Origin: Nemesobacter sp965249045
Lineage (GTDB): Bacteria; Desulfobacterota_D; UBA1144; Nemesobacterales; Nemesobacteraceae
Assembly: GCA_965249045.1 (NCBI GenBank)
Contig: OZ252213.1
Coordinates: 1,488,001-1,552,000 of the forward strand
DNA: 64,000 nt
Direction: 5' to 3'
A program made the translations under genes and the position numbers. Shown piece after piece: positions 15,667 through 24,970 of this stretch (positions within the stretch are counted from its first letter, which is position 1; every line of letters starts with the position of its first letter). A model generated the notes under the pieces. It was not told the DNA's origin. It made no database searches and was given only the letters and a program-made list of their open reading frames with translations.

Positions 15667-17859
15667 TTACATCTCGCGGGTTGCTTCCGCCAGCGAAAAA
15701 AGAAGGTCTCTTGCCTCGGCGGTCGACCGGACCCTGTATTTGGCTTTTGACGGCCCGAAACCTACCCTTATAGAATAGGCCTCTTCTGGAAGCTCCTCAA
15801 AAACGTCCTCATCCGTCCAATCGTCTCCTATTGATATGATAAGGTCCCATTTTTTTGCTCTGAGCCACTGAGCAGCAGCTTTTCCTTTGTTTATGAAAGA
15901 ACCTTTAATCTCCACAACCTTGTTTCCCTCGAGCACACCGATCTCAAGATTCGCCGTTATGTGTGAGAGCATATCCTTAAGCTCCCCCACTCTCACGATT
16001 GAAAGCGCCGGATCCACTTTTCTGTAGTGCCAAGCTAGGGAAAAATTTTTCTCCTCGATAAGCGACCCGGGAGTCCTGTCGACAAACACTTCCAGTATGG
16101 GTCTTATTTCGTCCTTCCATCCCTCCGGAGCGATATCGGACATCCTCCACTTTCCGCGTCTTATCCAAAGACCGTGTTCTGCCGCAAGACCGTTTGTCAC
16201 TCCTCCAAGCCATCTGGTAAGAGTCTTTCTGTCCCTGCCGCTTATGATGACAAGCTCGTTTTTTTCTCTCGCAGAAAGAACCCCGAGTGCGGAATAAAGC
16301 TCCGGGTCAGGCTTTGAATCCTGCGGATTATTCTTGAAAGATACAAGAGAACCATCATAATCAAGCAGAAAAAGACACCTCTTGCTCACCCTGTATTTTT
16401 CAACCAGTTCACTTGTCATCTCCGGGCTCAGTCTGCGTGCAAACATCTTAAGCTGTCTTTCTTTTGTTTCGTCAAGCCTCTCCATGAAGTCCGCCGTCCA
16501 TGTCCTGATATCGTATCTGCTGAGGCGCCTCTGCATCGTCTTCATCCGGCTTTTCTGCTCCGTTTTGGTCATGCCAAGGGCAGTTTCCAGTGCCCGGGAA
16601 GTAGCTTCGAGGTCATTGGGGTTTATGATTATGGCTTCGCTCAGCTCCTGGGCAGTTCCGGCCATCTCACCGAGTATAAGCACGCCGGCTTTATTCTGTC
16701 TTGCGGCTACGTACTCCTTGGCAATCAGGTTCATGCCGTCGCGAAGTGGAGTAATGAAAAGAATGTCCGCGGCCAGGTAAAGGGAAATCAGATCCTCGAA
16801 ACCGAAAGACCTGTACATGTAGTGAATGGGGTTCCAGCCGATCGTTCCGTAGCGACCGTCTATCGCGCCGACCAGATTGTCAACTTCGTTCTTCAGTATC
16901 TTGTAGTGAACCACTTCCGTTCTTGAAGGCACCGCGACAAGCAAAAGAACCACCTTACCCCTGATCTCGGGGTTTTTCTCAAGGAAAAGGTCAAAGGCCC
17001 TGAGTCTCTCCGGAATTCCCTTTGAGTAATCGAGGCGGTCTATGGATAGGATAATTTTCCGGTCAGTCCCAAGAAGGTCTCTGAACTCGTCTTTTCTTTT
17101 CTGAATGCTTCGATTCTTAGCCGCGGAGGAGAATTTCTCATAATCGATTCCCATTGGAAAAGTGTCGGTTCTTATCTCTCTTTCCCCTATGATAAACCGT
17201 CCGAGGGAGTGCTCGTGTCCAAGTATTCTCCTTACGCTTTCGGCAAAATGCCTTACGTAATCAAAAGTGTGAAAACCTATCAGATCAGCCCCGGTAAGCC
17301 CCTGTATTATTTCACGGCACCATGGAATAAGTCTGAAAATCTCAGAAGACGGGAAAGGGATGTGCAGAAAGAAACCGATACTTGAATCAGGCAACTGTTT
17401 TTTGACAAGCTCGGGAACGAGCATCAGATGATAATCATGAACCCAGATATAATCCCCTTCACTGGCTACGTCGAGTATGGCGCTGGCGAATTTGGTGTTC
17501 ACCCTGATATATGATTCCCAGAACTCTTTTTTATAAATTCCGTATTGGACGAAATAATGGAAGATAGGCCATATCACCTCGTTGCAGAAACCCTGGTAAT
17601 AGTCCTTTACCTCTTCGGTGCTGAGGTTTACCGGATAGAAGTTTTCTTTTCTAAGACGCTGTTCCACATCCGTAATCTGCTCCTGCGAGAGATTCCCGTA
17701 ATCTATCCCCGACCATCCTATCCAGCATTTTTCGTAATCCGTATCCAAGGAACTGAGTCCAGTAGCCACACCTCCCACGCTCGGTTCAAAAGAAAGCTTT
17801 CCGTTCTCTTCCCGTACAGTTGTCGGCAGCCTGTTGGATACGATTATGAGTTTTTTCAT
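15667..17859 (-). CDS. otsA: Bifunctional trehalose-6-phosphate synthase/phosphatase (OtsA-OtsB fusion)
   Basis: Makes trehalose, an osmolyte and stress protectant, in two steps within one chain. Residues 1-470 form the GT20 synthase: IVSNRLPTTV, the FFLHIPFPSSEIFR acceptor site and ILSIDRLDYSKGI at the UDP-glucose region. Residues 490-730 form the HAD-type phosphatase with nucleophile motif LLDYDGSLVSF and late acidic motif IGDDWTDEDVF. At 730 residues both halves are complete. A TATAAT (17873-17868) lies only 8 bases before the ATG and no ribosome site fits between, so the mRNA may be leaderless. Confidence 0.94.
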   Translation of the reverse strand: MKKLIIVSNRLPTTVREENGKLSFEPSVGGVATGLSSLDTDYEKCWIGWSGIDYGNLSQEQITDVEQRLRKENFYPVNLSTEEVKDYYQGFCNEVIWPIFHYFVQYGIYKKEFWESYIRVNTKFASAILDVASEGDYIWVHDYHLMLVPELVKKQLPDSSIGFFLHIPFPSSEIFRLIPWCREIIQGLTGADLIGFHTFDYVRHFAESVRRILGHEHSLGRFIIGEREIRTDTFPMGIDYEKFSSAAKNRSIQKRKDEFRDLLGTDRKIILSIDRLDYSKGIPERLRAFDLFLEKNPEIRGKVVLLLVAVPSRTEVVHYKILKNEVDNLVGAIDGRYGTIGWNPIHYMYRSFGFEDLISLYLAADILFITPLRDGMNLIAKEYVAARQNKAGVLILGEMAGTAQELSEAIIINPNDLEATSRALETALGMTKTEQKSRMKTMQRRLSRYDIRTWTADFMERLDETKERQLKMFARRLSPEMTSELVEKYRVSKRCLFLLDYDGSLVSFKNNPQDSKPDPELYSALGVLSAREKNELVIISGRDRKTLTRWLGGVTNGLAAEHGLWIRRGKWRMSDIAPEGWKDEIRPILEVFVDRTPGSLIEEKNFSLAWHYRKVDPALSIVRVGELKDMLSHITANLEIGVLEGNKVVEIKGSFINKGKAAAQWLRAKKWDLIISIGDDWTDEDVFEELPEEAYSIRVGFGPSKAKYRVRSTAEARDLLFSLAEATREM

Positions 17860-17867
17860 GAAAACCT

Positions 17868-17873
17868 ATTATA
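17868..17873 (-). promoter_or_regulatory. -10 box 8 bases before otsA start
   Basis: Perfect TATAAT on the minus strand. Transcription would start at or within a base or two of the ATG at 17859. No canonical -35 hexamer was found at the right distance. Confidence 0.5.
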
Positions 17874-17940
17874 ATAAAAGGGCGGTTTCAGGAATGATAA
17901 CCAAAAGAGAATTTAAGGCTAGAAAAACCGGGGTCTTTGT

Positions 17941-18504
17941 ATGAAAATGTCGAATGCGGTCTCAAGAATTCTCGCTGTCTCTATTATAGCACTGCTTGCC
18001 TACACGCTCTGGAACGGGCTTTCGGAAAAGGAGAATACCGAGACTCCTTCCCAGCTTGTGGGAAACCCCGCGCCGGAGTTCGTGCTGGAATCATTTAACG
18101 GCGAGGAAGTAAAACTTTCGGATTTTCGGGGAAAAACCCTGCTTGTGAATTTCTGGGCATCCTGGTGCCATCCCTGCAGAGAGGAAGCCCCGATTCTTGA
18201 GAGAACCTACATGTCGCTTTCAGGCAAACAGGTGGAATTCATAGGAATAAACATAATGGATGACAGGAAAAGCGCTGAGGAATACATAAAGTCTTTCGGA
18301 GGAACTTTCGTCAACATTCATGACCCGGAAAACAGGATACACCTAGATTACGGAGTCGGAGGGGTCCCGGAGACCTTCTTCGTAAACCCCGAGGGTATAA
18401 TAACCGGCAAGCACAGGGGACCGCTTACAGAGAAAATGATCATGGGCTATATCGAGAACGCAACTCCGTACAACGGTCAAAACAGGGAGATTGAAACCCC
18501 GTGA
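17941..18504 (+). CDS. TlpA/CcmG-like thiol-disulfide oxidoreductase, membrane-anchored
   Basis: Periplasmic thioredoxin-like reductant for cytochrome c assembly. The 187 residues begin with a membrane anchor (residues 8-25). A thioredoxin domain follows with VNFWASWCHPCREEAP (CXXC near residue 75) and the cis-proline region GVGGVPETFFVNPEG. The GVPET motif is typical of CcmG/DsbE. It overlaps ccmH by 4 bases, which supports a CcmG role: reducing the haem-attachment cysteines of apocytochromes. It is far from the main ccm operon (44.8-49.7 kb). Confidence 0.88.
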   Translation: MKMSNAVSRILAVSIIALLAYTLWNGLSEKENTETPSQLVGNPAPEFVLESFNGEEVKLSDFRGKTLLVNFWASWCHPCREEAPILERTYMSLSGKQVEFIGINIMDDRKSAEEYIKSFGGTFVNIHDPENRIHLDYGVGGVPETFFVNPEGIITGKHRGPLTEKMIMGYIENATPYNGQNREIETP

Positions 18505-18899
18505 ACTCTTTTTTTCGAAAGACCTTAAGCGTAGGGCTTTTTTTATCCTTAGCTCTTTTTCTTGCCTTCCAAGCGGATGCAGACACCCTTGAAGACCAGG
18601 TTGCCGAAATCTCAGGAGAACTCATGTGTCCGGTGTGCGAGGGACAGAGCGTCGCGGAGTCAAATGCCCAGCTTGCCCGGGATATGAGGGCTGTCATAAA
18701 GACAAAGCTGCTTGAAGGAAACACGAAGGAAGAAATAATGGATTACTTCGTTTCCAGTTATGGAGAAGCGATTCTCGCATCCCCTCCGCCTAAAGGATTC
18801 AGCATCATATTATGGCTTCTGCCCGTACTCTCCGTACTTATCGGCGCGGCAATAATTCTGAGAACTATTCACTCATACAGGGCTGAGGAAAAGAAATAG
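18501..18899 (+). CDS. ccmH: CcmH/CycL-type cytochrome c maturation protein
   Basis: Periplasm-facing thiol protein that handles apocytochrome CXXCH cysteines before haem ligation. The 132 residues have a signal/anchor segment (residues 8-25). The redox motif is LMCPVCEGQSVAES near residue 47, a variant of the common LRCXXCQ. A C-terminal membrane helix (IILWLLPVLSVLIGAAIIL) follows. It overlaps the TlpA/CcmG gene by 4 bases. The rest of the system lies 26 kb away. Confidence 0.9.
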   Translation: MNSFFRKTLSVGLFLSLALFLAFQADADTLEDQVAEISGELMCPVCEGQSVAESNAQLARDMRAVIKTKLLEGNTKEEIMDYFVSSYGEAILASPPPKGFSIILWLLPVLSVLIGAAIILRTIHSYRAEEKK

Positions 18900-19030
18900 C
18901 CGGAGTCAACATTAATTGCCGTTCAATATTCCTCTTGCTTTAACTCTAACCATCAGTAAAATAAGGCTTATGAGTTTTATATAGATTCTAACATCAAATT
19001 ATTGCTGTTTATAGGAGAAACAGAGAAACG

Positions 19031-19378
19031 ATGAGCAGAAAGAATTTTTATGTCATGACCGACTCAGCCATAGCTGAAGAGTTCGGGCGCAGACTGGAGC
19101 AGATTCGTCTTGAGGCTAACAAGCCGCAAAAAGAAATCGCCTACGAACTTGGTATCTCCGAGGGAACTTATCGTAAGGCGACCATGGGCAGGGCCAGATT
19201 CGAGGTCATTATAGGCATCATGAGGATACTGGAGCAACTTGAAAACTTGGAGAACTTCCTTCCCGACCGGCCTTTCAGTCCAATTGAATTGCTAAAGCTT
19301 CAAGGAAAAAAGAGGCAGAGAGCAGCATCAAGAAGGTCCGGCAATACCCGAACTTCCAAAGAGGATACGAATTGGTAA
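19031..19378 (+). CDS. hipB: HipB-like HTH antitoxin/regulator
   Basis: XRE-type helix-turn-helix protein of 115 residues. The HTH spans about residues 22-75 (RLEQIRLEANKPQKEIAYEL). The C-terminal tail is basic. It overlaps hipA by 7 bases and should neutralise HipA and repress the pair. The gap before it (18900-19030) is AT-rich and contains TTGCTT...TAAAAT with a 16-base spacer as a possible promoter. A GGAGAAACAGAG purine run precedes the ATG. Confidence 0.82.
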   Translation: MSRKNFYVMTDSAIAEEFGRRLEQIRLEANKPQKEIAYELGISEGTYRKATMGRARFEVIIGIMRILEQLENLENFLPDRPFSPIELLKLQGKKRQRAASRRSGNTRTSKEDTNW

Positions 19379-20673
19379 CTCACAACGTAGCACGAGTGGA
19401 AATATGGGGACGAACTGTAGGGGCTCTTTCATACGATAAAGATACAGGTCTGTGCGCTTTTCAATATGATCCGTCATGGATCAGAACCGCAATAGAGTTA
19501 AGTCCCGTAAAATTGCCGTTATCAAACCGCATCTACCAATTCCCCGCTTTGTCCAGAGAAACTTACAGAGGATTGCCGGGCGCGTTTGCCGATTCACTAC
19601 CTGACGATTTCGGCAATGCACTGGTGGATGCGTGGCTCGCCCGAATGGGTCGCGACAAAGATTCTTTTTCCGGGTTGGAGCGCCTGCTTTATACCGGCAG
19701 AAGAGGCATGGGAGCATTTGAGTATTTCCCGTCCATAGATACGGGGTTGGAATCACCCGAAGTTGTTGAACTAGACAGTCTTATAGATATGGTCCAGTCC
19801 GTGCTTAACCAGAGAGCAAAATTATCGAAGACATTGGCCAGCGATACAAGCAGTGAATCGCTTTATGCGCTCTTTCAAGTGGGTACTTCTGCCGGGGGAG
19901 CAAGACCCAAAGCCGTTATAGGAATCAATAAAACGCGAACAGAGATCCGAAGTGGACAAGTAGACCTGCCCGAAGAATTTGAGCATTATCTCTTGAAATT
20001 TGACGGCGTGGCCGAGCACCCCAGAACAAAAGAGACATTCGGCGAACCGCAGGGATTCGGCCGGATGGAGTACGCTTACTACCGGATGGCGAAAGATGCC
20101 GGAATCAACATGTCTGATTGCGAGTTGCTAATGGATGGTGCCAGAGCCCATTTCATGACCAAGCGATTTGACAGGATTGGAAACAAAAAAGTGCATTACC
20201 AGTCATTGTGCGCTATGGACCACGCGGATTACAAGATGCCCGGGCACTGCAGTTACGAACAATTGTTTTCGTTGATGCGCTCAATGAGACTAAACAGAGC
20301 GCAGACACTGGAATTGTACAGAAGGATGGCATTCAACATTGTCGCCCGCAATCACGATGATCATACAAAGAACTTCGGTTTTATCTTGAATGAAGAACAT
20401 AACTGGGAACTGGCACCAGCGTTTGATCTGGCCTACAGCTATAAACCGGGTTCAAAGTGGCTGAACTCACACCAGATGTCTCTAAACGGCAAACGAGACG
20501 ATTTTACGCGAAAAGACCTACTCGCCCCCGCAGAAAAATTCAGGAAAGAAGCAAACCAGATTATCGATGAAGTTGTCGAAATCGTGTCTCAATGGCCCAA
20601 ATACGCAAAAGAAGCGGAGGTTCCTCCCGATTTCGCCAGAGAAATTCAGAGTACACACGAACTGGGTTTGTAA
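19372..20673 (+). CDS. hipA: HipA-family serine/threonine kinase toxin
   Basis: Toxin kinase of the HipBA module. In the best-studied HipA the target is glutamyl-tRNA synthetase, which triggers growth arrest; the target here is unknown. The 433 residues contain the N-terminal HipA couple domain (GLPGAFADSLPDDFGN), the nucleotide region VGTSAGGARPKAVIG and the catalytic motif RNHDDHTKNFGF near residue 324, with AFDLAYSY at the metal site. All key motifs are intact. The TTG start at 19372 has GAGGA six bases upstream and overlaps the hipB stop, indicating translational coupling. Confidence 0.92.
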   Translation: MVTHNVARVEIWGRTVGALSYDKDTGLCAFQYDPSWIRTAIELSPVKLPLSNRIYQFPALSRETYRGLPGAFADSLPDDFGNALVDAWLARMGRDKDSFSGLERLLYTGRRGMGAFEYFPSIDTGLESPEVVELDSLIDMVQSVLNQRAKLSKTLASDTSSESLYALFQVGTSAGGARPKAVIGINKTRTEIRSGQVDLPEEFEHYLLKFDGVAEHPRTKETFGEPQGFGRMEYAYYRMAKDAGINMSDCELLMDGARAHFMTKRFDRIGNKKVHYQSLCAMDHADYKMPGHCSYEQLFSLMRSMRLNRAQTLELYRRMAFNIVARNHDDHTKNFGFILNEEHNWELAPAFDLAYSYKPGSKWLNSHQMSLNGKRDDFTRKDLLAPAEKFRKEANQIIDEVVEIVSQWPKYAKEAEVPPDFAREIQSTHELGL

Positions 20674-20682
20674 AGAGAAAAA

Positions 20683-21615
20683 TCAGTCAAAAAATCCAGA
20701 GCACGCACCCAGCACCAAATCCTTTCCTTCCGCAGAATCAAACCAGGTTATCCCCTCATCCGCGCGAAGCCAGGTGGACTGTCTTTTGGAAAACCTCTTC
20801 GTGTCCGTCTTTATGCCCTCCACCGCTGTCTTAAAATCAAGCCGACCGTCGAGAAATTCGTTAACCCGCTTGTAACCTATTGACTTCATAGGTTTTAAGT
20901 GCGGCCCGTATCCCATGGCTCTTATGGCTTTTACTTCTTCAACCCAGCCGCGATCAATCATTAAATCAACCCTTGCGTCTATGGCACGGCGCTGCTGCTC
21001 CCGGTCCCCGAGAAGCCCTATTTTAAGGGCGTTAAACCTTTGTTCGGAAAAACCGTGACGCCGCTGGTGATCCGACATCTTCTCACCGGTCACATGGTGG
21101 ACTTCAAGCGCTCGTTCAATTCTCACGTAGTCATTCGGATTTATCCGCCCAGCGGACACCGGGTCTATCGACTCAAGTCTTTTATGGAGCGACGCAACTC
21201 CTTCTGCGTCCCTCTCTCTCGCGAGGTTGTCTCTGAACTCACGATCAACCTCAACACCTTCGAGAAGCCCGTAAAGAAGAGCCCTGACGTAAAGGAAAGT
21301 CCCCCCGACCACAACTATCTTCCTGCCGTCGGCAACAAGCCTCCTGACTTGGTCAAGGGCAAGTCTCATGTAAGTACCGGCGTTAAAATCCTCATCGGGG
21401 TCTACGACATCTATAAGGAAATGAGGGATTTCCCCTCTTTGCTTCTCGGTAGGTTTAGCGCTGCCTATATCAAAATGCCTGTAGACCTGAATGGAATCGG
21501 CGCTTATAACGCAAGCGCCTGTTCTGCCGGCTATTTCCAGCGCTATTTCGGTCTTGCCCGAAGCCGTCGGCCCTAAAACAACAATCAGCTTCGGTTTTTC
21601 CCGGGAAAGACTCAA
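20683..21615 (-). CDS. miaA: tRNA dimethylallyltransferase
   Basis: Adds a dimethylallyl group to A37 of tRNAs that read codons starting with U. The 310 residues show the P-loop VVLGPTASGKTEIA, the DSIQVYRHFDIGSAKPT signature and the C-terminal QSTWLRAD motif. The start is a TTG at 21615, just after the pnp stop. It is the last gene of the long operon coming from rimP, and ends 10 bases from convergent hipA. Confidence 0.94.
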   Translation of the reverse strand: MSLSREKPKLIVVLGPTASGKTEIALEIAGRTGACVISADSIQVYRHFDIGSAKPTEKQRGEIPHFLIDVVDPDEDFNAGTYMRLALDQVRRLVADGRKIVVVGGTFLYVRALLYGLLEGVEVDREFRDNLARERDAEGVASLHKRLESIDPVSAGRINPNDYVRIERALEVHHVTGEKMSDHQRRHGFSEQRFNALKIGLLGDREQQRRAIDARVDLMIDRGWVEEVKAIRAMGYGPHLKPMKSIGYKRVNEFLDGRLDFKTAVEGIKTDTKRFSKRQSTWLRADEGITWFDSAEGKDLVLGACSGFFD

Positions 21616-21624
21616 CTGTGCGGG

Positions 21625-23733
21625 TTAGTCGGAAACCCTGTAATCTTCTATGTTTTGGTCAAGCGCAGCCTTTCTGCTCAACCTCACCTTGCCGTCACGC
21701 GAAACTTCGAGGCACTTTACGAGGACTTCGTCTTTTTCGTTCAGTATATCGGTTACTTTTTCGACCCTGCGGTTTTCAAGTTCGGAGATGTGCAGAAGCC
21801 CGTCTTTTCCCGGACCCAGTTCAACTATAGCTCCAAAATCCAGAATGCGCTTAACCACGCCGACGTAGAGCTTGCCGGCAACGACATCCTCAACAATTCT
21901 CTTTATATAATTCTCAGCTTTCTTGCAGGCTTCATAGTCGGGAGAGAAAATCTTCACCAGACCGTCATCCTGTATATCTATCTGCGCTCCGGTATCCTCG
22001 ACTATCTTCTTTATTGTTTTGCCGCCGGAACCTATCACAACCTTAACCTTATCCGGCTTGACCTGGACTGTAATAATTCTCGGCGCGTAGTCGGAAAGTT
22101 CCTCTCTGGGCCTGCTGATTGTCTCGTCCATTTTTCCGAGAATATGCATCCTGCCGTCTCTTGCCTGAGCAAGCGCGGTTGTTAGAATCGCTTCGGTTAT
22201 GCCGGTTATCTTGATATCCATCTGCAGGGCGGTGATACCGCTTGCGGTGCCCGCCACTTTAAAATCCATGTCTCCAAGATGATCCTCATCACCTAGAATA
22301 TCGGAGAGAATGACGAAATTGTCCCCCTCCTTTATAAGTCCCATCGCTATGCCGGCCACAGAAGCACTTATAGGTACTCCCGCGTCCATAAGAGACATTG
22401 AAGAACCGCACACAGTCGCCATTGAAGAGGAGCCATTTGACTCAAGGATTTCAGAAACGATCCTGATGGTGTAGGGAAAGTCTTCTTTTTCCGGCAAAAC
22501 GGGTTTTATCGCCCTTGCGGCAAGCACACCATGTCCTATCTCTCTTCTGCCTGGGCCCAGCCGGTAGCTCGTCTCTCCGACGGAGTAGGGAGGAAAGTTG
22601 TAATGCAGCATGAAACTTCTTGTCTGGTCGCCTTCAAGCGCGTCTATTCTCTGCTCGTCGTATGAACTTCCCAAAGTCGCGACAACTATGGCCTGGGTTT
22701 CCCCGCGGGTAAAAAGCGCTGAACCGTGGGTTCTCTCAAGAAGGCCCACTTCGCCAGATATAGGCCTTACCGTCGTGTAGTCTCTTCCGTCGGGCCTCGT
22801 GCCCTCTACTATCCTGTGTCTGACGGACTCTTTGAGCAACTCATCAAACGCCTTGTCAATCTTGGATTTGTCTTCGGGATGGTCCTCGATCAGTTTTTTT
22901 ACGGTGTCTTCATGAACCTTTTTTATAAGCTCCTTTCTGCCGTCTTTTGAATCAGTCGCTATCCCCTGCTCAAGCAAAGGCAGCGCCAATGAACGAACCT
23001 CGTTTTCAAGCGTTCCGTCAGTCTCGACGGTGGGAACCTGCCTTTTCTCCTTCCCGAGCCCTTCAACAAAACTGCTTTGGAAAGAAATGATTTCCCTGAT
23101 CCCGGAGTGGGCAAACGTAAGAGCTTCGACCACCTCCGCCTCGCTTACTTCCCTTGCACCACCCTCAACCATCACGATGGCCTCCGAGGTGCCCGCAACA
23201 GTTATCTCCATAGTGCTGGTTTCCAGCTGCTCGGGAGTGGGATTTACAACAAGCTCGCCGTCGACTTTTCCAACTGTAAGAGCCGCTATGGGCCCGGCAA
23301 ACGGGATATCTGAAATCATAAGCGCCGCCGAAGACGCTATTACCGACAGAACGTCTGTAGCGTTTTCGCCGTCAGCGGAAAGAACTGTCACTATGACTTG
23401 GGTGGGGTAACAAAAGCCCTTAGGTATAAGCGGCCTTACGGGCCTGTCAATAAGCCTTGACGTAAGAATTTCTTTTTCGCTTGGGCGCCCTTCTCTTTTA
23501 AAATAACCTCCGGGAATTTTCCCGGCCGCGAAAGACTTTTCCTGATAGTTAACTGTAAGCGGCAGAAAATCGTCTTCTATTTTTTCTCCCGAAGCAACAA
23601 CCGTGGCAAGCACCGTAGTTCCTCCGCAGGAAGCAAGCACCGCCCCGCCTGCCTGCTTGGCAAGTCTTCCAGTTTCAAGACGCAGCTTGTTTCCGAACAG
23701 CTCCGCTTCCATATCTCTTATTTGTTCAGTCAA
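21625..23733 (-). CDS. pnp: Polynucleotide phosphorylase
   Basis: 3'-5' phosphorolytic exoribonuclease of the RNA degradosome. The 702 residues hold two RNase PH-like cores, the second with FMLHYNFPPYSVGE and SNGSSSMATVCG. A KH domain follows (VVIGSGGKTIKKIVEDTGA near residue 563), then an S1 domain (GVVKRILDFGAIVELGPGKD). The start appears to be a TTG at 23733 with GGAGG 7 bases before it; ATG 23712 is the alternative. It follows rpsO by 26 bases, the standard gene order. Confidence 0.96.
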   Translation of the reverse strand: MTEQIRDMEAELFGNKLRLETGRLAKQAGGAVLASCGGTTVLATVVASGEKIEDDFLPLTVNYQEKSFAAGKIPGGYFKREGRPSEKEILTSRLIDRPVRPLIPKGFCYPTQVIVTVLSADGENATDVLSVIASSAALMISDIPFAGPIAALTVGKVDGELVVNPTPEQLETSTMEITVAGTSEAIVMVEGGAREVSEAEVVEALTFAHSGIREIISFQSSFVEGLGKEKRQVPTVETDGTLENEVRSLALPLLEQGIATDSKDGRKELIKKVHEDTVKKLIEDHPEDKSKIDKAFDELLKESVRHRIVEGTRPDGRDYTTVRPISGEVGLLERTHGSALFTRGETQAIVVATLGSSYDEQRIDALEGDQTRSFMLHYNFPPYSVGETSYRLGPGRREIGHGVLAARAIKPVLPEKEDFPYTIRIVSEILESNGSSSMATVCGSSMSLMDAGVPISASVAGIAMGLIKEGDNFVILSDILGDEDHLGDMDFKVAGTASGITALQMDIKITGITEAILTTALAQARDGRMHILGKMDETISRPREELSDYAPRIITVQVKPDKVKVVIGSGGKTIKKIVEDTGAQIDIQDDGLVKIFSPDYEACKKAENYIKRIVEDVVAGKLYVGVVKRILDFGAIVELGPGKDGLLHISELENRRVEKVTDILNEKDEVLVKCLEVSRDGKVRLSRKAALDQNIEDYRVSD

Positions 23734-23759
23734 TTCATTTCCTCCAGAATATTACTTCC

Positions 23760-24029
23760 TCACTTTCTTAACCCAAGGGTCTTAATCAGGTCGCCGTACT
23801 CCTGCGGTCTTACCCTCTTTACGTAATTGAGCAGCTTTCTTCTCTTTGCAACCCTGGAGACCAGTCCTTTTCTTGAATGGTTATCCTTGGGCGCTCTTTT
23901 CACATGCTCGGACAGTTCCTGTATCTTTCCGCTCAGAATCCCTATCTGAACCTCGGGCGAACCCACATCACTCTCATGTTTTTGAAACTGGCTTATGATT
24001 CGTGCCTTTTCTTCTTTTTGCAAAGACAT
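23760..24029 (-). CDS. rpsO: 30S ribosomal protein S15
   Basis: Primary 16S rRNA-binding protein of the small subunit, 89 residues. The conserved HESDVGSPEVQI, LSEHVKRAPKDNHSRKGL and RRKLLNYVKR segments are all present. An AGGAGG site lies upstream of the ATG. It sits between truB and pnp, as in many bacteria, where S15 often represses its own translation. Confidence 0.97.
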   Translation of the reverse strand: MSLQKEEKARIISQFQKHESDVGSPEVQIGILSGKIQELSEHVKRAPKDNHSRKGLVSRVAKRRKLLNYVKRVRPQEYGDLIKTLGLRK

Positions 24030-24058
24030 AAGTCGCTTCCTCCTAGACCCTTACCTAA

Positions 24059-24970
24059 TCAGTTAAATACTCTTAAATGCCGAAACACTATATCCTTATC
24101 TCCCATATACTCAAATTCATCGGAATCAGCTTTCGCTTCACAGATAGAAAGAATCGTTTTCCGGCAAAAGACGGTAACTATATCACTGTTTCTGAATTCG
24201 GGCAATTCCACATCCAAAAGAGATCCCCGGCAAAGAGGGATTCCGTTACGCACACTCTCGCACAAACTCCCTTCCAGATGAACCCTCGGATAGCCTGCGA
24301 GAACCTCATCCAGAGGAAGAATATTGTAATTCCCGGATTCCACATCCGAAATACTGCTCGCATCGCTTAGCGTGAAGGGTCCGCTTCTGAGTCTTCTAAG
24401 TTCGGAAAGATGAGCTCCGCAGCCCAGTTTCCTCCCGACATCCGAAGCAATTACCCTGACGTAGGTTCCACGGGAACATTTCACGTAAAAAGTCGCTTTC
24501 GGGTAAGAGAAGTCAAGAAGTCTTATTTCTTCTATCGTAACCCTCTTCGGTTTCCTTTCAACCTCCTTTCCGGCTCTTGCAAGGGAGTAGAGTTTAGTAC
24601 CTGAAACTTTCGCGGCGGAATACATCGGGGGAATCTGCATTATCTCTCCCGCAAACCCTTCAATGGCTTCCTCCACATCCTCCCTGCCGATATGTCCCGC
24701 GTCCGCCCGTCCGGTGACCGTACCGGTATCGTCCATGGTATCGGTTGATACGCCCAAGGTCATCTCAGCCTCGTATTCCTTTATATCGTCTCTGAGGTAA
24801 GGAATGGCTTTTGTCGCCTGGTTAAAGCACACGGGAAGAACTCCCGTAGCAAACGGATCCAGGGTTCCCGTATGACCCGCCTTTTTTGCCCCCACGGCTT
24901 TTTTCACCCTGTTGAGCGCCTGAGCGGAGGTATAGCCCTTGGGTTTATCGAGAATCATAACTCCGTCCAT
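24059..24970 (-). CDS. truB: tRNA pseudouridine(55) synthase
   Basis: Makes pseudouridine 55 in the tRNA T-loop. The 303 residues contain VMILDKPKGYTS, the catalytic motif GHTGTLDPFATGVLPV (Asp near residue 44) and the C-terminal RVHLEGS region. The start ATG 24970 overlaps the nrnA stop as TGATG. A longer frame up to 25129 runs back through nrnA and is not used. Confidence 0.95.
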   Translation of the reverse strand: MDGVMILDKPKGYTSAQALNRVKKAVGAKKAGHTGTLDPFATGVLPVCFNQATKAIPYLRDDIKEYEAEMTLGVSTDTMDDTGTVTGRADAGHIGREDVEEAIEGFAGEIMQIPPMYSAAKVSGTKLYSLARAGKEVERKPKRVTIEEIRLLDFSYPKATFYVKCSRGTYVRVIASDVGRKLGCGAHLSELRRLRSGPFTLSDASSISDVESGNYNILPLDEVLAGYPRVHLEGSLCESVRNGIPLCRGSLLDVELPEFRNSDIVTVFCRKTILSICEAKADSDEFEYMGDKDIVFRHLRVFN